In this document: positions 22,418 through 30,812 of the stretch, one piece after another
Layout of the letters: each line of letters begins with the position of its first letter
How positions within the stretch are numbered: position 1 is the stretch's first letter
Assembly (NCBI GenBank): GCA_029782145.1
Contig: JAKOVH010000012.1
Span: 1-64,000 of the forward strand
Reading direction: 5' to 3'
DNA: 64,000 nucleotides
Source of the DNA: Actinomycetes bacterium
GTDB lineage: Bacteria; Actinomycetota; Acidimicrobiia; Acidimicrobiales; Acidimicrobilacustridaceae
Notes under the pieces: generated by a model
What the model was told of the DNA's origin: nothing
Database searches by the model: none
What the model saw: only the letters and a program-made list of their open reading frames with translations
Made by a program: the position numbers and the translations under genes

Positions 22418-23194
22418 ATGCCCGTCCCCGACCTCTTCGACCTCACCGGCAAGGTCGCCATCGTCACCGGCTCCACCAAGGGCATCGGGCGGGCCATGGT
22501 CGAGGGCCTCGCCGCCGCCGGCGCCGGGGTGGTGGTGAGCTCCCGCAAGCAGGACCTGTGCGACCAGGTCGCCGAGGAGGTGCGCGCCGCCACCGGGGCC
22601 GAGGTGCTGCCGCTGGCCTGCCATGTCGGCGACTGGGACGCCATCCCCGGCTTCGTCGAGCAGGTGAGGGAGCACTTCGGGCGCATCGACGTGCTGGTCA
22701 ACAACGCCGGCATCAACCCAGCGCCGGTGACCGCCAGCGACATGACCCTCGACTACTGGCGCAAGGTGTTCTCGGTGAACCTCGAGGGGCCGCTGCGCCT
22801 GAGCCAGCAGGTCGCCCCCATCATGCGCGATGGCGGCGGCGGCTCGATCGTCAACATCGGCACCATGGCCGCGTACGGGCCGGGTCCCAACATCTGCGCC
22901 TACGGCGCCTCGAAGGCCGGCCTCAAGAACCTCACCCGGGCCATGGCCATGGAGTGGGCCGACTGGGGCGTCCGGGTGAACATCCTCAGCCCCGGCCCGT
23001 TCATGAGCGAGATGCTCGCCGGCGCCGCGGCCCGCAGCGAGATCGACTACCTCGCCATGGTCTCGGCCGGCACCCTCCAGAAGCGCGTCGCCGACCCCTC
23101 CGAGATCGTGGGCCCGGTGCTCTACCTCGCCAGCGACGCCTCGTCGTTCGTCACCGCCGACGACATCTCGGTGTCGGGCGGGATGATGAAGTAG
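22418..23194 (+). CDS. Short-chain dehydrogenase/reductase (SDR)
   Basis: A 258-residue classical SDR with every motif in place: TGSTKGIG for NAD(P) binding, NNAGINP, the catalytic Ser in NIGTMAAYG, YGASK with Tyr and Lys, and the PGPF segment. The C-terminal VTADDISVSGGMMK replaces the common DGG end. An Arg after the second strand (SSRKQ) could favour NADP. The gene lies 24 bp behind the putative oxygenase, with GAGGAGAACGCC as ribosome site, so the two are in one operon. Confidence 0.9.
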   Translation: MPVPDLFDLTGKVAIVTGSTKGIGRAMVEGLAAAGAGVVVSSRKQDLCDQVAEEVRAATGAEVLPLACHVGDWDAIPGFVEQVREHFGRIDVLVNNAGINPAPVTASDMTLDYWRKVFSVNLEGPLRLSQQVAPIMRDGGGGSIVNIGTMAAYGPGPNICAYGASKAGLKNLTRAMAMEWADWGVRVNILSPGPFMSEMLAGAAARSEIDYLAMVSAGTLQKRVADPSEIVGPVLYLASDASSFVTADDISVSGGMMK

Positions 23195-23341
23195 GGCGAC
23201 GCAGAGGCGGGAGCCGTCGCCGACCCCGCCGCCACCTGCTCGAGCTGGCCCCGCTCGGCACCCGAGCCTCCGGTGCGGGGTCGTCGGGCCGGGTCAGGCT
23301 GGTGGGACAGAATGCGGTGTCATCGAGAGCGAGGCGACACC

Positions 23342-24007
23342 GTGGCACCCTCCCCGAACCCTGCGAAGCGCCGACCGCCCGTGCGCACCAGCGCCAAAGC
23401 CGTGGCCACCCGCGCCGCCCTCGTCGAGCTGGCCGCCCAGCTGTTCGCCTCGCGCGGCTACATCCAGACCTCGATCCGCGACGTGGCCAAGGCGGCCGAC
23501 CTCACCACCGGCGCCATCTACGGCCACTTCCGCAACAAGGCCGAGCTGCTCGCGGAGGCCATCAGCTCGCGCACGGCCACCAACCTCGAGGCCAAGGCCC
23601 TCTTCGGGCGTGCGTCGGACCGGCACATCGACACGCTCCGGCGCATGAGCACCCGCTACACCGAGCGCCGCGAGCTGCGGGCCCTCATCCTCCAGGGGGC
23701 GGCGGCGGCGCTCACCGACGACGAGACGCGCAAGCGGCTCCGCGACGAGCAGCTCGCCCACCTCGACGACTGGGCCGCCCGCTACGAGGCCCACCGCGAC
23801 AGCCTCGGCATCGATCCCACGGTCGACGTGCACGACGCCCTGCTCTACACGTGGGCGGCCGAGGTCGGCCTCGGCGTCCTCGAGGCGCTGGGCATCACAC
23901 CCCGCTCCAGGAAGAGCTGGGGCGACATGGCAGCCCGCTTCGGCCGAGGGATCACCCTCCCGCCCGAAGAGGCCACGCCCGCCCCGCCCAACCGCCGCAC
24001 GCGCTGA
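23342..24007 (+). CDS. TetR-family regulator
   Basis: A 221-residue TetR protein. The HTH is SIRDVAKAADLTTGAIYGHFRNKAELLAEAI near residues 40-70, preceded by a basic Pro-rich tail of about 20 residues. The GTG at 23342 has GAGGCG upstream; the frame is open to 23273 but without protein-like content. It is downstream of the SDR on the same strand and directly before the ABC binding-protein gene. It is the natural candidate to bind the three TATCGGCGTTATCTT-like sites that flank this cluster. Confidence 0.85.
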   Translation: MAPSPNPAKRRPPVRTSAKAVATRAALVELAAQLFASRGYIQTSIRDVAKAADLTTGAIYGHFRNKAELLAEAISSRTATNLEAKALFGRASDRHIDTLRRMSTRYTERRELRALILQGAAAALTDDETRKRLRDEQLAHLDDWAARYEAHRDSLGIDPTVDVHDALLYTWAAEVGLGVLEALGITPRSRKSWGDMAARFGRGITLPPEEATPAPPNRRTR

Positions 24008-24058
24008 GCCCGCCGGGGTCGTCGCGGCGGTCACCCTGCTGCATGTAACACCGACAGA

Positions 24059-24087
24059 TTGTATCGGCGTTATCTTGCTGGCATAGT
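24059..24087 (+). promoter_or_regulatory. Promoter of the binding-protein gene with embedded operator, copy C
   Basis: TTGTAT (24059-24064) and CATAGT (24082-24087) are spaced by 17 bp, a sigma-70-like promoter. The repeat TATCGGCGTTATCTT (24062-24076), identical to copy A, lies in the -35/spacer region, where a bound repressor would block polymerase. Confidence 0.6.
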
Positions 24088-24160
24088 GGTCGGGCGTGAC
24101 GGGAGTCACCGATCCTCCGGCTCGGTGCCAGCTCCCGCCGGGACGACACAGGGAGCGCAC

Positions 24161-25576
24161 ATGCAGAAGAACCGTCGACGGCTCGTGGCCGTCGTGATGG
24201 CCCTCGGCCTGCTGGCCGCGGCGTGCGGCAGCGGGCGCTCGAGCACCTCGGGCGACGGCGAGGGCGGCACCGACACCACCGGCGCCACCACCGCCACGAC
24301 CTCCGGGGCCTCCTTCGGCACGCTGCCCTCGCCGTGCGGGCCCGCCGAGGGCGGGGCGGCCAACGCGGCGACGGGCGACCAGGGTGTCACCGCCGACTCG
24401 GTCACGATCGGCTACGGCGACGACGCCGGCTACCAGGCCGCCCCGGGGCTCAACAAGGAGATGTCCGAGGCCGTCAAGGCGATGATCGGGTGGTGCAACG
24501 ACCAGGGTGGCATCAACGGCCGCACGGTCAAGGGCAACTACTACGACGCCGCCATCCTCAACGCCACCAACGCCATGCAGGAGGCGTGCTCGCAGGTGTT
24601 CATGCTCGTCGGGCAGGGATGGGCCCTCGACGGCGGTGCCGAGCAGACGCGCGTCGACTGCAAGCTGCCCCAGGTGCCCGGCTACACGGTGAGCGCGACG
24701 GTGGCCCACGGCCCGATGAGCTACGTCGCCGTGCCGAACCCGGTCGACTACACCCCGACCGGCAACGCCGACCTCTTCGCCCAGCAGTACCCCGAGCGGG
24801 TCAAGAAGGCGGCCGTCGTCTACGCCGACTTCGCCGCCAACGTGGAGGTGGCCGACAAGGTGAAGGCCACCTATCCCGAATGGGGGTGGAACTTCATCGG
24901 CGCCTGCGAGCAGACCTACCCCATCGCCGGTGTCGCCCAGTGGGCCCCCTACATCCAGAAGCTCAAGGACTGCGGCGCCGACGTCGTGTACTTCGTCGGC
25001 TCACCGATCCCCAACTTCCAGAACTTCCTCGACACCGCCAAGCAGGCCGACTACTCGCCGCTGTACATGACCGACGCCAACTTCTACGTGCAGGACTTCG
25101 CCAACGCCAACAGCTCCGGCAACGCCGACAAGGTCTACATGCGCATGGCGTTCACCCCCTTCGAGCAGGCCGACTCCAACCCCGCCACCAAGCAGTACAT
25201 CGACCTGGTGAAGAGCGAGGGCGGACAGCCGGCGCTGCTCGGCGCCCAGGCCACCTCAGCGTTCCTGCTGTGGGCCACCGCGGCCAAGGGATGCGGCGCC
25301 GAGCTCACCCGCCAGTGCGTCCTCGACCAGCTGTCGAAGATCACCAGCTGGACCGGCGGCGGCCTGCACGCCGAGACCAACCCGGCCGGCAACCTCCCGC
25401 CCGACTGCGTCATGGTGCTGCAGATGCAGGGCACCGCCTTCGTGCAGGCCCTGCCCGGCACCGAAGGCCAGTTCGCCTGCAACCCGAAGTACGTCACCAA
25501 GGTCGACGGCATCCCTGCGATCGCCGCCGCCAAGCTCGACGCCGACCGCAGGTCGACCGCCTACACAGGCGGCTGA
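24161..25576 (+). CDS. ABC transporter substrate-binding lipoprotein (type I, branched-chain amino acid-like)
   Basis: A 471-residue lipoprotein. The signal peptide ends in the lipobox LLAAACGS, followed by a Ser/Thr/Gly linker. The mature part has the periplasmic-binding type I fold of Leu/Ile/Val-type receptors: VTIGYGDDAGYQ, GWCNDQGGINGRTVKGNYYDA and CGADVVYFVGSPIP. CAGGGAGCGCAC precedes the ATG. No permease or ATPase gene is adjacent, so transport partners are elsewhere or it is a sensor. A close paralogue lies at the right end of the window (63412). It is convergent with a thioesterase gene, the 3' ends overlapping by 16 bp. Confidence 0.88.
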   Translation: MQKNRRRLVAVVMALGLLAAACGSGRSSTSGDGEGGTDTTGATTATTSGASFGTLPSPCGPAEGGAANAATGDQGVTADSVTIGYGDDAGYQAAPGLNKEMSEAVKAMIGWCNDQGGINGRTVKGNYYDAAILNATNAMQEACSQVFMLVGQGWALDGGAEQTRVDCKLPQVPGYTVSATVAHGPMSYVAVPNPVDYTPTGNADLFAQQYPERVKKAAVVYADFAANVEVADKVKATYPEWGWNFIGACEQTYPIAGVAQWAPYIQKLKDCGADVVYFVGSPIPNFQNFLDTAKQADYSPLYMTDANFYVQDFANANSSGNADKVYMRMAFTPFEQADSNPATKQYIDLVKSEGGQPALLGAQATSAFLLWATAAKGCGAELTRQCVLDQLSKITSWTGGGLHAETNPAGNLPPDCVMVLQMQGTAFVQALPGTEGQFACNPKYVTKVDGIPAIAAAKLDADRRSTAYTGG

Positions 25577-26382
25577 GGCGGCACGCTCTGGATCTGCACG
25601 TAGGGCGCGGCGACCTCGTCGACCAGCAGGCTGGCGGTGCACGTGCCGACGAAGCCGTCGACGTCGAACAGGTCGGCCCGGGCGTGGCCGATGCCATCGG
25701 TCGCGTACCAGGCGCGGGTGGCGACACCGGTCCAATCCCCCACCGGCGTCCGGGCCAGATTGATGGTGAGGTCGGCGTTGATGGCCGACCACCGGGCCAG
25801 GTCCAGGTAGTTGCCGCTGTTGGCGGTGAAGTCCGAGGCCCATGCCAGCCGGACCGTCGGCGACGGCTCCTCACCGGCGACGACCGGTCGGGTGGCGTGG
25901 TACCAGCTCGTCGCCTGCCCTCGTTCACCGCCGTCACGGGTCTCCAGCGCCCCGGCGAACCCGTTCAGACCCTCGCGCCGGTGCTCGACGGTCCGCCGCG
26001 GACCCCAGGGCGGCACGGCCACCGGCGGCAGGGCCGGATCGGTCGGCGCGTCGGGGCCATCAGCGAGCCGGAAGCGCAGGGCGGTGGCCCGGGCCACCTC
26101 GAGGCCGCGCTCGTCGCTGATGGTGGCCACCACGATCTGGAGGCGCTTGCCCTCGCGCACCACCTCGGCGCCCAGCTGCAGGCGTCCGAGGGGCACGGGC
26201 CGGTGCATGTCGACGGTGATCCGGGCGATGCGCATGGGCACGAGCGTGGGCACCCGCTCCACCGCCCACGTGAGCAGCGCGGCCGGCGTGCCCCCGTACT
26301 GGGCGTTCGGGTCCCACGGCCCCTGGGTGAGCACGGTGGCGATCACGGCGTCCTCGCCGTCGGGCACGAACATGGCCTCCAC
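25561..26382 (-). CDS. Acyl-CoA thioesterase-like (double hot-dog) protein
   Basis: About 273 residues with two hot-dog halves of the TesB/thioesterase type. The first half contains GPWDPNAQYGGTPAALLTWAVER, the second half RLAWASDFTANSGNYLDLARW; ITVDMHRPVPLGRL is the typical central-strand motif. The start is either GTG at 26382 (AGGAAA upstream) or ATG at 26373. It probably hydrolyses a CoA thioester formed in the neighbouring catabolic cluster. Its 3' end overlaps that of the convergent binding-protein gene. Confidence 0.82.
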   Translation of the reverse strand: MEAMFVPDGEDAVIATVLTQGPWDPNAQYGGTPAALLTWAVERVPTLVPMRIARITVDMHRPVPLGRLQLGAEVVREGKRLQIVVATISDERGLEVARATALRFRLADGPDAPTDPALPPVAVPPWGPRRTVEHRREGLNGFAGALETRDGGERGQATSWYHATRPVVAGEEPSPTVRLAWASDFTANSGNYLDLARWSAINADLTINLARTPVGDWTGVATRAWYATDGIGHARADLFDVDGFVGTCTASLLVDEVAAPYVQIQSVPPQPPV

Positions 26383-26528
26383 CGGCGCTTTCCTACTCGG
26401 GCCCGCCGACGCCGCTCCACTCAGCCCGGCGCACCGATGCCGCAGCGGGCCGCTCTGGCCGGCCCGGTCAAGTCCGGCCACCGCGATGCCGAAGTGCGGG
26501 GGTCGACCCCCTCACCCCAGGACGCCTC

Positions 26529-27947
26529 GTGCCGCGCAAGCTCCTCCCCCTCGTCGTCTCCCTGGCCACCGCGGCCGTGCTCGGCACGGCGTGCAGCTCG
26601 ACGTCGGCGGTGTCGGGCACGCCCGGCACCGACGTGGCCTCGGCGAAGGGCTGTGACTCGGGCGCGATGGTCGACCAGCCGCTCTTCTCCCCCGCCACGG
26701 ACACGTCGCCCCGAGCGGCCAGCTACTCCTCCGACGCCGTCGCCGCCCAGGCGAAGGACTGCGAGGGAATGCGGACGTTCCTGGCCACGCCGCAGCCCGG
26801 CTTCGACCTGCAGTCCTACGTCTTCTACGGGCACCTCGAGTCCAGCGACGGCGAGGTGATCCCGTTCTCGACGATGACGCAGCGTCAGGCCGCCGAGCTG
26901 GGGACCACCAGCTCGGCCGCCCTGCGGGTGTCGGCGATGACCGTCAACACGGGTGACGGCGTCACCATCGGCGGGATCGACGGGGTGCCCAGCGCCACCG
27001 AGACGGTGTCGTACACCACCAACCCGTTCAGCCTCCGCACCCAGTCGGCGACGACGGACGCGGCGCCGCAGTACGTCGACGCCCGAGTCGTCGAGGGCCA
27101 GCTCGGCCAGCCCGGCGCCGTCATCGAGCTCACCGGTCAGCTCACCGCCGAGAAGATGTCCCGACCGGGAGGGCCGACGGTCCCGCTCCAGGTGTCGGTG
27201 AGGCTCCGCGACGTGGCCGGCGTGGGCCAGTGGGGCTACGGGCCGTCGGGGTTCTTCCCCCAATGGCTCCTCCCCGGCCAGCACGCCGCCGTGACCGGTG
27301 AGCACGGCGGCGACGTCGGCGCCTACCTGGCGGCCACCGGAGAGCCGATGACCGACCAGGGCTCCTACTACTACTCGTCGCCGGTGGTCGAGGTGGAGTC
27401 GTTCACCATCAGCGAGGGCGGCTCTGTGGTGGCCAGCGGCACCGGGGGCGAGGTGCTGGTCGACTACGTCACCCAGAGCTTCGACGCCGCGGCCGCCGCG
27501 GTCGTCGAGGGTGGGGTCGAGTGGAGCGAGTTCTCCACCCTGCTCGGCGGGCGCACCATGAAGGTCGGCGTGGTCGAGCAGAGCTCGGTGGGCACGCTGC
27601 CCTACGCCATCGAGCTGCGCGCCGACGGGCACCACCTCGCCAACGGCTCCCTGGAGGCGTCGCGCCGTTGGCCCATCGGGAGCATCACCCTCACCCCCGA
27701 CACGTCGGCGACCTGGACGAGCCCCCGCTCCGGGAAGACCTACGTGATGCGCTACACGGCGGAGCTGGCGGGCCACGACGGGTCGAGCTCGGCCTCGCTC
27801 ACCTACGAGGCGGTCATCGACGACCAGGAGCTCTCGGTGGCCGGCCGCACGGTGTACGAGGGCCTGTACCGGGTGACGGGCACCCTCGACGGCCGGACCG
27901 TGCACGGCTACGCCTGGGCCGAGATCCAGCCCTCCGGCACCGTCTGA
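26529..27947 (+). CDS. Secreted lipoprotein, AttH/CrtC-like beta-rich fold
   Basis: A 472-residue lipoprotein: signal peptide with lipobox VLGTACSS, then a Ser/Thr-rich linker. The body resembles the two-domain lipocalin-like proteins of the AttH/carotenoid-hydratase group: SYVFYGHLESSDGEVIPF at the start, YYYSSPVVEVESFTI in the middle, and a C-terminal TVYEGLYRVTGTLDGRTVHGYAWAEI, which matches the family's closing strand. Catalytic residues are not evident. GTG start at 26529. It is divergent from the thioesterase gene. Confidence 0.65.
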   Translation: MPRKLLPLVVSLATAAVLGTACSSTSAVSGTPGTDVASAKGCDSGAMVDQPLFSPATDTSPRAASYSSDAVAAQAKDCEGMRTFLATPQPGFDLQSYVFYGHLESSDGEVIPFSTMTQRQAAELGTTSSAALRVSAMTVNTGDGVTIGGIDGVPSATETVSYTTNPFSLRTQSATTDAAPQYVDARVVEGQLGQPGAVIELTGQLTAEKMSRPGGPTVPLQVSVRLRDVAGVGQWGYGPSGFFPQWLLPGQHAAVTGEHGGDVGAYLAATGEPMTDQGSYYYSSPVVEVESFTISEGGSVVASGTGGEVLVDYVTQSFDAAAAAVVEGGVEWSEFSTLLGGRTMKVGVVEQSSVGTLPYAIELRADGHHLANGSLEASRRWPIGSITLTPDTSATWTSPRSGKTYVMRYTAELAGHDGSSSASLTYEAVIDDQELSVAGRTVYEGLYRVTGTLDGRTVHGYAWAEIQPSGTV

Positions 27948-28260
27948 GCGCCCCTGTTCCTCGGACCCGGACTCGGGACGTTCTGCCCTACGACGCGCGT
28001 CCGGCATCGGCCACTCTAGAACCTGATTCCAGTTCGCCGGGCCCCGCCATGCCCGGCCCAGTGGGGCCCCACCGTCGAGGAGATCGCCGAGCCCCTCATC
28101 GAGCTGCCGGCCGAGGCCAACGCGTCGCTGCTCAACTCGGCTGAGGAGCTCGCCGCCGCCGTGTGAGCCTCCTCGGACCCTGGCCGGGCCTCCCCGCCGG
28201 CGCACCGGGGGGTGCGGCCCGACCGCGACATGCGTGCGGTTCCTGCGACAATGGCCGGGG
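27948..28260. other. Intergenic region with an operator-like palindrome and a possible gene tail
   Basis: No complete gene. A CTAGAA-N5-TTCCAG element lies at 28016-28032. From about 28057 to a TGA at 28164-28166 the plus strand reads as protein-like sequence (QWGPTVEEIAEPLIELPAEA, then NASLLNSAEELAAAV) but has no start codon; it may be the 3' scrap of a lost gene. The rest should hold the promoter of the HD/LuxR gene. Confidence 0.45.
28016..28032. promoter_or_regulatory. Imperfect palindromic operator
   Basis: CTAGAACCTGATTCCAG: arms CTAGAA and TTCCAG with a 5-bp spacer, one mismatch from a perfect inverted repeat. The same architecture occurs at 33455-33471 before the P450 gene. Confidence 0.5.
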
Positions 28261-28725
28261 ATGGGGGCGTCGAACGAGCGCGTGCGGCTGGCAGAGCTGT
28301 GCCTGGCTCTGTCACTCGCGACGGACCTGGGCACGGGCCAGCCCCTGGCGCACGGACTGGGCGTGTGCTGGGTGTCGCTCCGCGTCGCCGACGCGCTGGG
28401 GCTCGGCCCCGACGACGCCGCCACCGTCTACTACACCGCGTTGTTGCGGTTCCTCGGCTGCACCTCCGACGCCTCCGACACCGCTGCGATGGTCGGCGGC
28501 GACGAGGTCGCGTTCAACGCGGTGATGGCACCCATGCTCGGGGCCGACGCGACCCAGGACGCCCGGCACTTCGTCAGCCATGTCGGGGTGGGCCTGCCCT
28601 GGCGGCGCCGGGTCGGCCTCGTGGCCAGGGGCTTGTGGATCCGGGCGCCAAGCGGCGCAGCTTGTCCGGCCACTGCGAGGTCGCGTCGCGGCTGGCGGAG
28701 CGCCTCGGCCTGGGCGAGGCCGTGA
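28261..28725 (+). CDS. N-terminal half of a frameshifted HD-domain/LuxR-type regulator
   Basis: From the ATG at 28261 the protein MGASNERVRLAELCLALSLA continues as a helical domain (ATDLGTGQPLAHGLGVCWVSLRVADALGLG, then DDAATVYYTALLRFLGCTSDAS), the N-terminal metal-dependent phosphohydrolase-like region of actinobacterial HD-LuxR regulators. It stays family-like up to RRRVGLVARGL (about 28634) and then turns into an Arg/Ala tail. The continuation lies in another frame (28635-29828). A one-base deletion or two-base insertion near 28620-28655 explains both halves. Confidence 0.65.
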   Translation: MGASNERVRLAELCLALSLATDLGTGQPLAHGLGVCWVSLRVADALGLGPDDAATVYYTALLRFLGCTSDASDTAAMVGGDEVAFNAVMAPMLGADATQDARHFVSHVGVGLPWRRRVGLVARGLWIRAPSGAACPATARSRRGWRSASAWARP

Positions 28726-29828
28726 CGTCCGCGCTGGCCCACGCCTACGAGCGCTGGGACGGTCACGGGTTCCCCGACGGGCGGACCGGTGACGAGATCC
28801 CGGCCGCCATCCGGATCGTGGCCGCGGTGCGAGACGCCGACCTGTGGGCCCGCGACCACGGATGGGACACCGCGTCGAGGGTGCTGGAGGCACGACGGGG
28901 GCGCAGCCACGACCCGACCGTCGTCGAGCTCCTGCGAGGGGAGGGGGAGCAGTGGTTCACCCAACGCGAGGCCCTCGGCGACGTCTTCTCCGCCGTCCTC
29001 GACGAGGAGCCGGGGCCGGGTCTCGTGGTGCCCCCGCACCGACTCGAGCCGGCGCTGGCCGCCGTGGCCGACTTCGTCGACCTCAAGTCACCGTCCTTCC
29101 GGGGCCACTCCCGCGGGGTCGCCGAGCTCGCCGCGGCCGCCGGCACGACGGCCGGCCTGCCCGGCAGCGACGTCGACGCCCTTCGATACGCCGGCCTGCA
29201 GCACGACATCGGCCAGGTCGGGACGCCCAGCGGCGTCTGGGACCGTCCCGGCCCGCTGTCCGTCCCCGACCGCGAACGGGTCGAGCTGCACACCCACCTC
29301 GGCGAGCGAGTCCTCGCCCGCTGCTCCGGGCTGACCGGGCCGGCAGCCCTGGTGGGGCGGCACCACGAGCGAGCCGACGGCTCCGGGTACCACCGCGGCG
29401 CACACGGCCAGGACCTCCCGGCCGCGGCGCGGATCCTCGCGGTCGCCGAGTGCTACCAGGCGCTGACCGAAGAGCGGCCCCATCGCCCGGCCCGCACCGC
29501 GGTCGACGCCGCTCAGGTCGTGCTCGACCTCGTCGACCAGGGACGGTTCCTGCGGACCGACGCCGACGCCGTCCTCGACGCCGCCGGCCACCACGGTTCC
29601 CGGCGCGCCCCCGCCATCGCCCGACCAGCGCGGCTCACCGAGCGGGAGATCGACGTGCTGCGCCTCGTCGCCCGGGGCCGCTCGAACAAGGCCGCCGCCG
29701 CCGAGCTGGGGATCTCCCCGAAGACCGTCGGCCACCACCTCGAGAGCATCTACGCCAAGGCGGGCGTGCGCACCCGTGCGGGAGCGACGTTGTTCGCGAT
29801 GGAGAACGGGCTGCTCGGCCAGGGATGA
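28635..29828 (+). CDS. C-terminal part of the frameshifted regulator: HD-GYP-like domain and LuxR HTH
   Basis: About 397 residues in the frame that continues the upstream half. SGHCEVASRLAERLGLG and AYERWDGHGFPDGRTGDEIP end the first HD-type module. A second module has FRGHSRGVAELAAAAG, YAGLQHDIGQVGTPSGVW and HHERADGSGYHRGAHG, the H...HD...HH...GYH pattern of HD-GYP-like phosphohydrolases. The C-terminus LTEREIDVLRLVARGRSNKAAAAELGISPKTVGHHLESI is a LuxR-type HTH. If the frameshift is real the gene is broken, though an internal GTG at 28635 could still yield this part. The likely role of the intact protein is a transcription factor with a nucleotide-sensing HD region. Confidence 0.75.
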   Translation: MDPGAKRRSLSGHCEVASRLAERLGLGEAVTSALAHAYERWDGHGFPDGRTGDEIPAAIRIVAAVRDADLWARDHGWDTASRVLEARRGRSHDPTVVELLRGEGEQWFTQREALGDVFSAVLDEEPGPGLVVPPHRLEPALAAVADFVDLKSPSFRGHSRGVAELAAAAGTTAGLPGSDVDALRYAGLQHDIGQVGTPSGVWDRPGPLSVPDRERVELHTHLGERVLARCSGLTGPAALVGRHHERADGSGYHRGAHGQDLPAAARILAVAECYQALTEERPHRPARTAVDAAQVVLDLVDQGRFLRTDADAVLDAAGHHGSRRAPAIARPARLTEREIDVLRLVARGRSNKAAAAELGISPKTVGHHLESIYAKAGVRTRAGATLFAMENGLLGQG

Positions 29829-29924
29829 CCGCCGAGATGGGGCATTCGCCCGATCCCGACCTCGGCGACCTGGCGCACGCTCACCGAGGGGAGCGCCTCA
29901 CCCCGCCGACCGAGGAGGACGACC

Positions 29925-30812
29925 ATGCCCACCGCCACCGTCAACGGCACCCGCCTGCACTACCGACGCTCGGGGCAGGGGCCCACCCTGTTGTTCATCC
30001 ACGGCATGTGCGGCGACGCCGACGTGTGGGCCGACCAGGTGGCCCGGCTCTCGGATCGGTTCGACTGCGTCAGCTACGACAGGCGCGGCCACTCCCGCAG
30101 CGCCCCCGGCGAGCAGGAGATCACCGACGCGCTCCACGCCGACGACGCCGCCGCGCTCATCGAGGAGCTCCAGCTCGAACCTGTCCTGCTCGTCGCCTCC
30201 AGTGGTGGAGCGCGCATCGCCGTCGACGTGGCCCGCCGCTACCCGGTGCTGCTGCGCGGAGCCGTGCTCAGCGAACCGCCGCTGTTCAGCATCGACCCCG
30301 CCGCCGGACGGGCCCTGCTCGCCGACGTCCGCCCGGGAGTCGAGCGCGCCCTGCGCGACGGCGGCCCCTCCGCGGCGGTCGACGCGTTCTTCACCGCGGT
30401 CTGCCCGGGCCTGTGGCACCGCATCGACGAGCGCGGCAAGGACCGGTACCGCGCCAACGCCGACATGCTCTTCGCCGACCTGCAGGGCCCACCTCTGGAG
30501 ATCACCACCACCGACCTCGAGACGATCGCCGTGCCCTCGGTCGTCATCGCCGGCACGGTCAGCCACCCTTCGCTGCGAGCGACCGCCCGAACCCTCGCCG
30601 AGCACCTTCCCGACGTCCGCTTCGTCGAGCTCGACGACTGCGGCCACGTCACCTACGCCGAGCAGCCCGCAGCCTTCGCTCAGGCCGTCTCCACCTTCGC
30701 CGACGAGCTGAGCAGCTCGTCGAAGCTGCGGCGGATGCCCTCGACGAGCACGTCGGCGTCGGGGGCGGCGTCGGGGTCGGCGGTGATCCCGACGTCGAGG
30801 TGGCCGTCGTAG
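29925..30812 (+). CDS. Alpha/beta hydrolase
   Basis: A 295-residue alpha/beta-hydrolase-fold protein. The oxyanion region is LLFIHGMCGDADVWADQ, the nucleophile elbow VASSGGARIA (A-S-S-G-G, with an Ala in place of the first Gly), and the catalytic His is in CGHVTYAEQP. The usual acid after strand 6 is not obvious: AGTVSHPS has Ser where an Asp is common, so activity is uncertain. GAGGAGGACGACC precedes the ATG. The family's normal C-terminus is reached near residue 265. The last 30 residues are Ser-rich and run over the 3' end of the convergent WS/DGAT gene. Confidence 0.8.
   Translation: MPTATVNGTRLHYRRSGQGPTLLFIHGMCGDADVWADQVARLSDRFDCVSYDRRGHSRSAPGEQEITDALHADDAAALIEELQLEPVLLVASSGGARIAVDVARRYPVLLRGAVLSEPPLFSIDPAAGRALLADVRPGVERALRDGGPSAAVDAFFTAVCPGLWHRIDERGKDRYRANADMLFADLQGPPLEITTTDLETIAVPSVVIAGTVSHPSLRATARTLAEHLPDVRFVELDDCGHVTYAEQPAAFAQAVSTFADELSSSSKLRRMPSTSTSASGAASGSAVIPTSRWPS

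Noticed and set aside
21619..24048. Plus-strand open frame of about 800 codons across the oxygenase, SDR and TetR genes
   Set aside because: Arg/Pro-rich throughout and in a different frame from three well-supported proteins.
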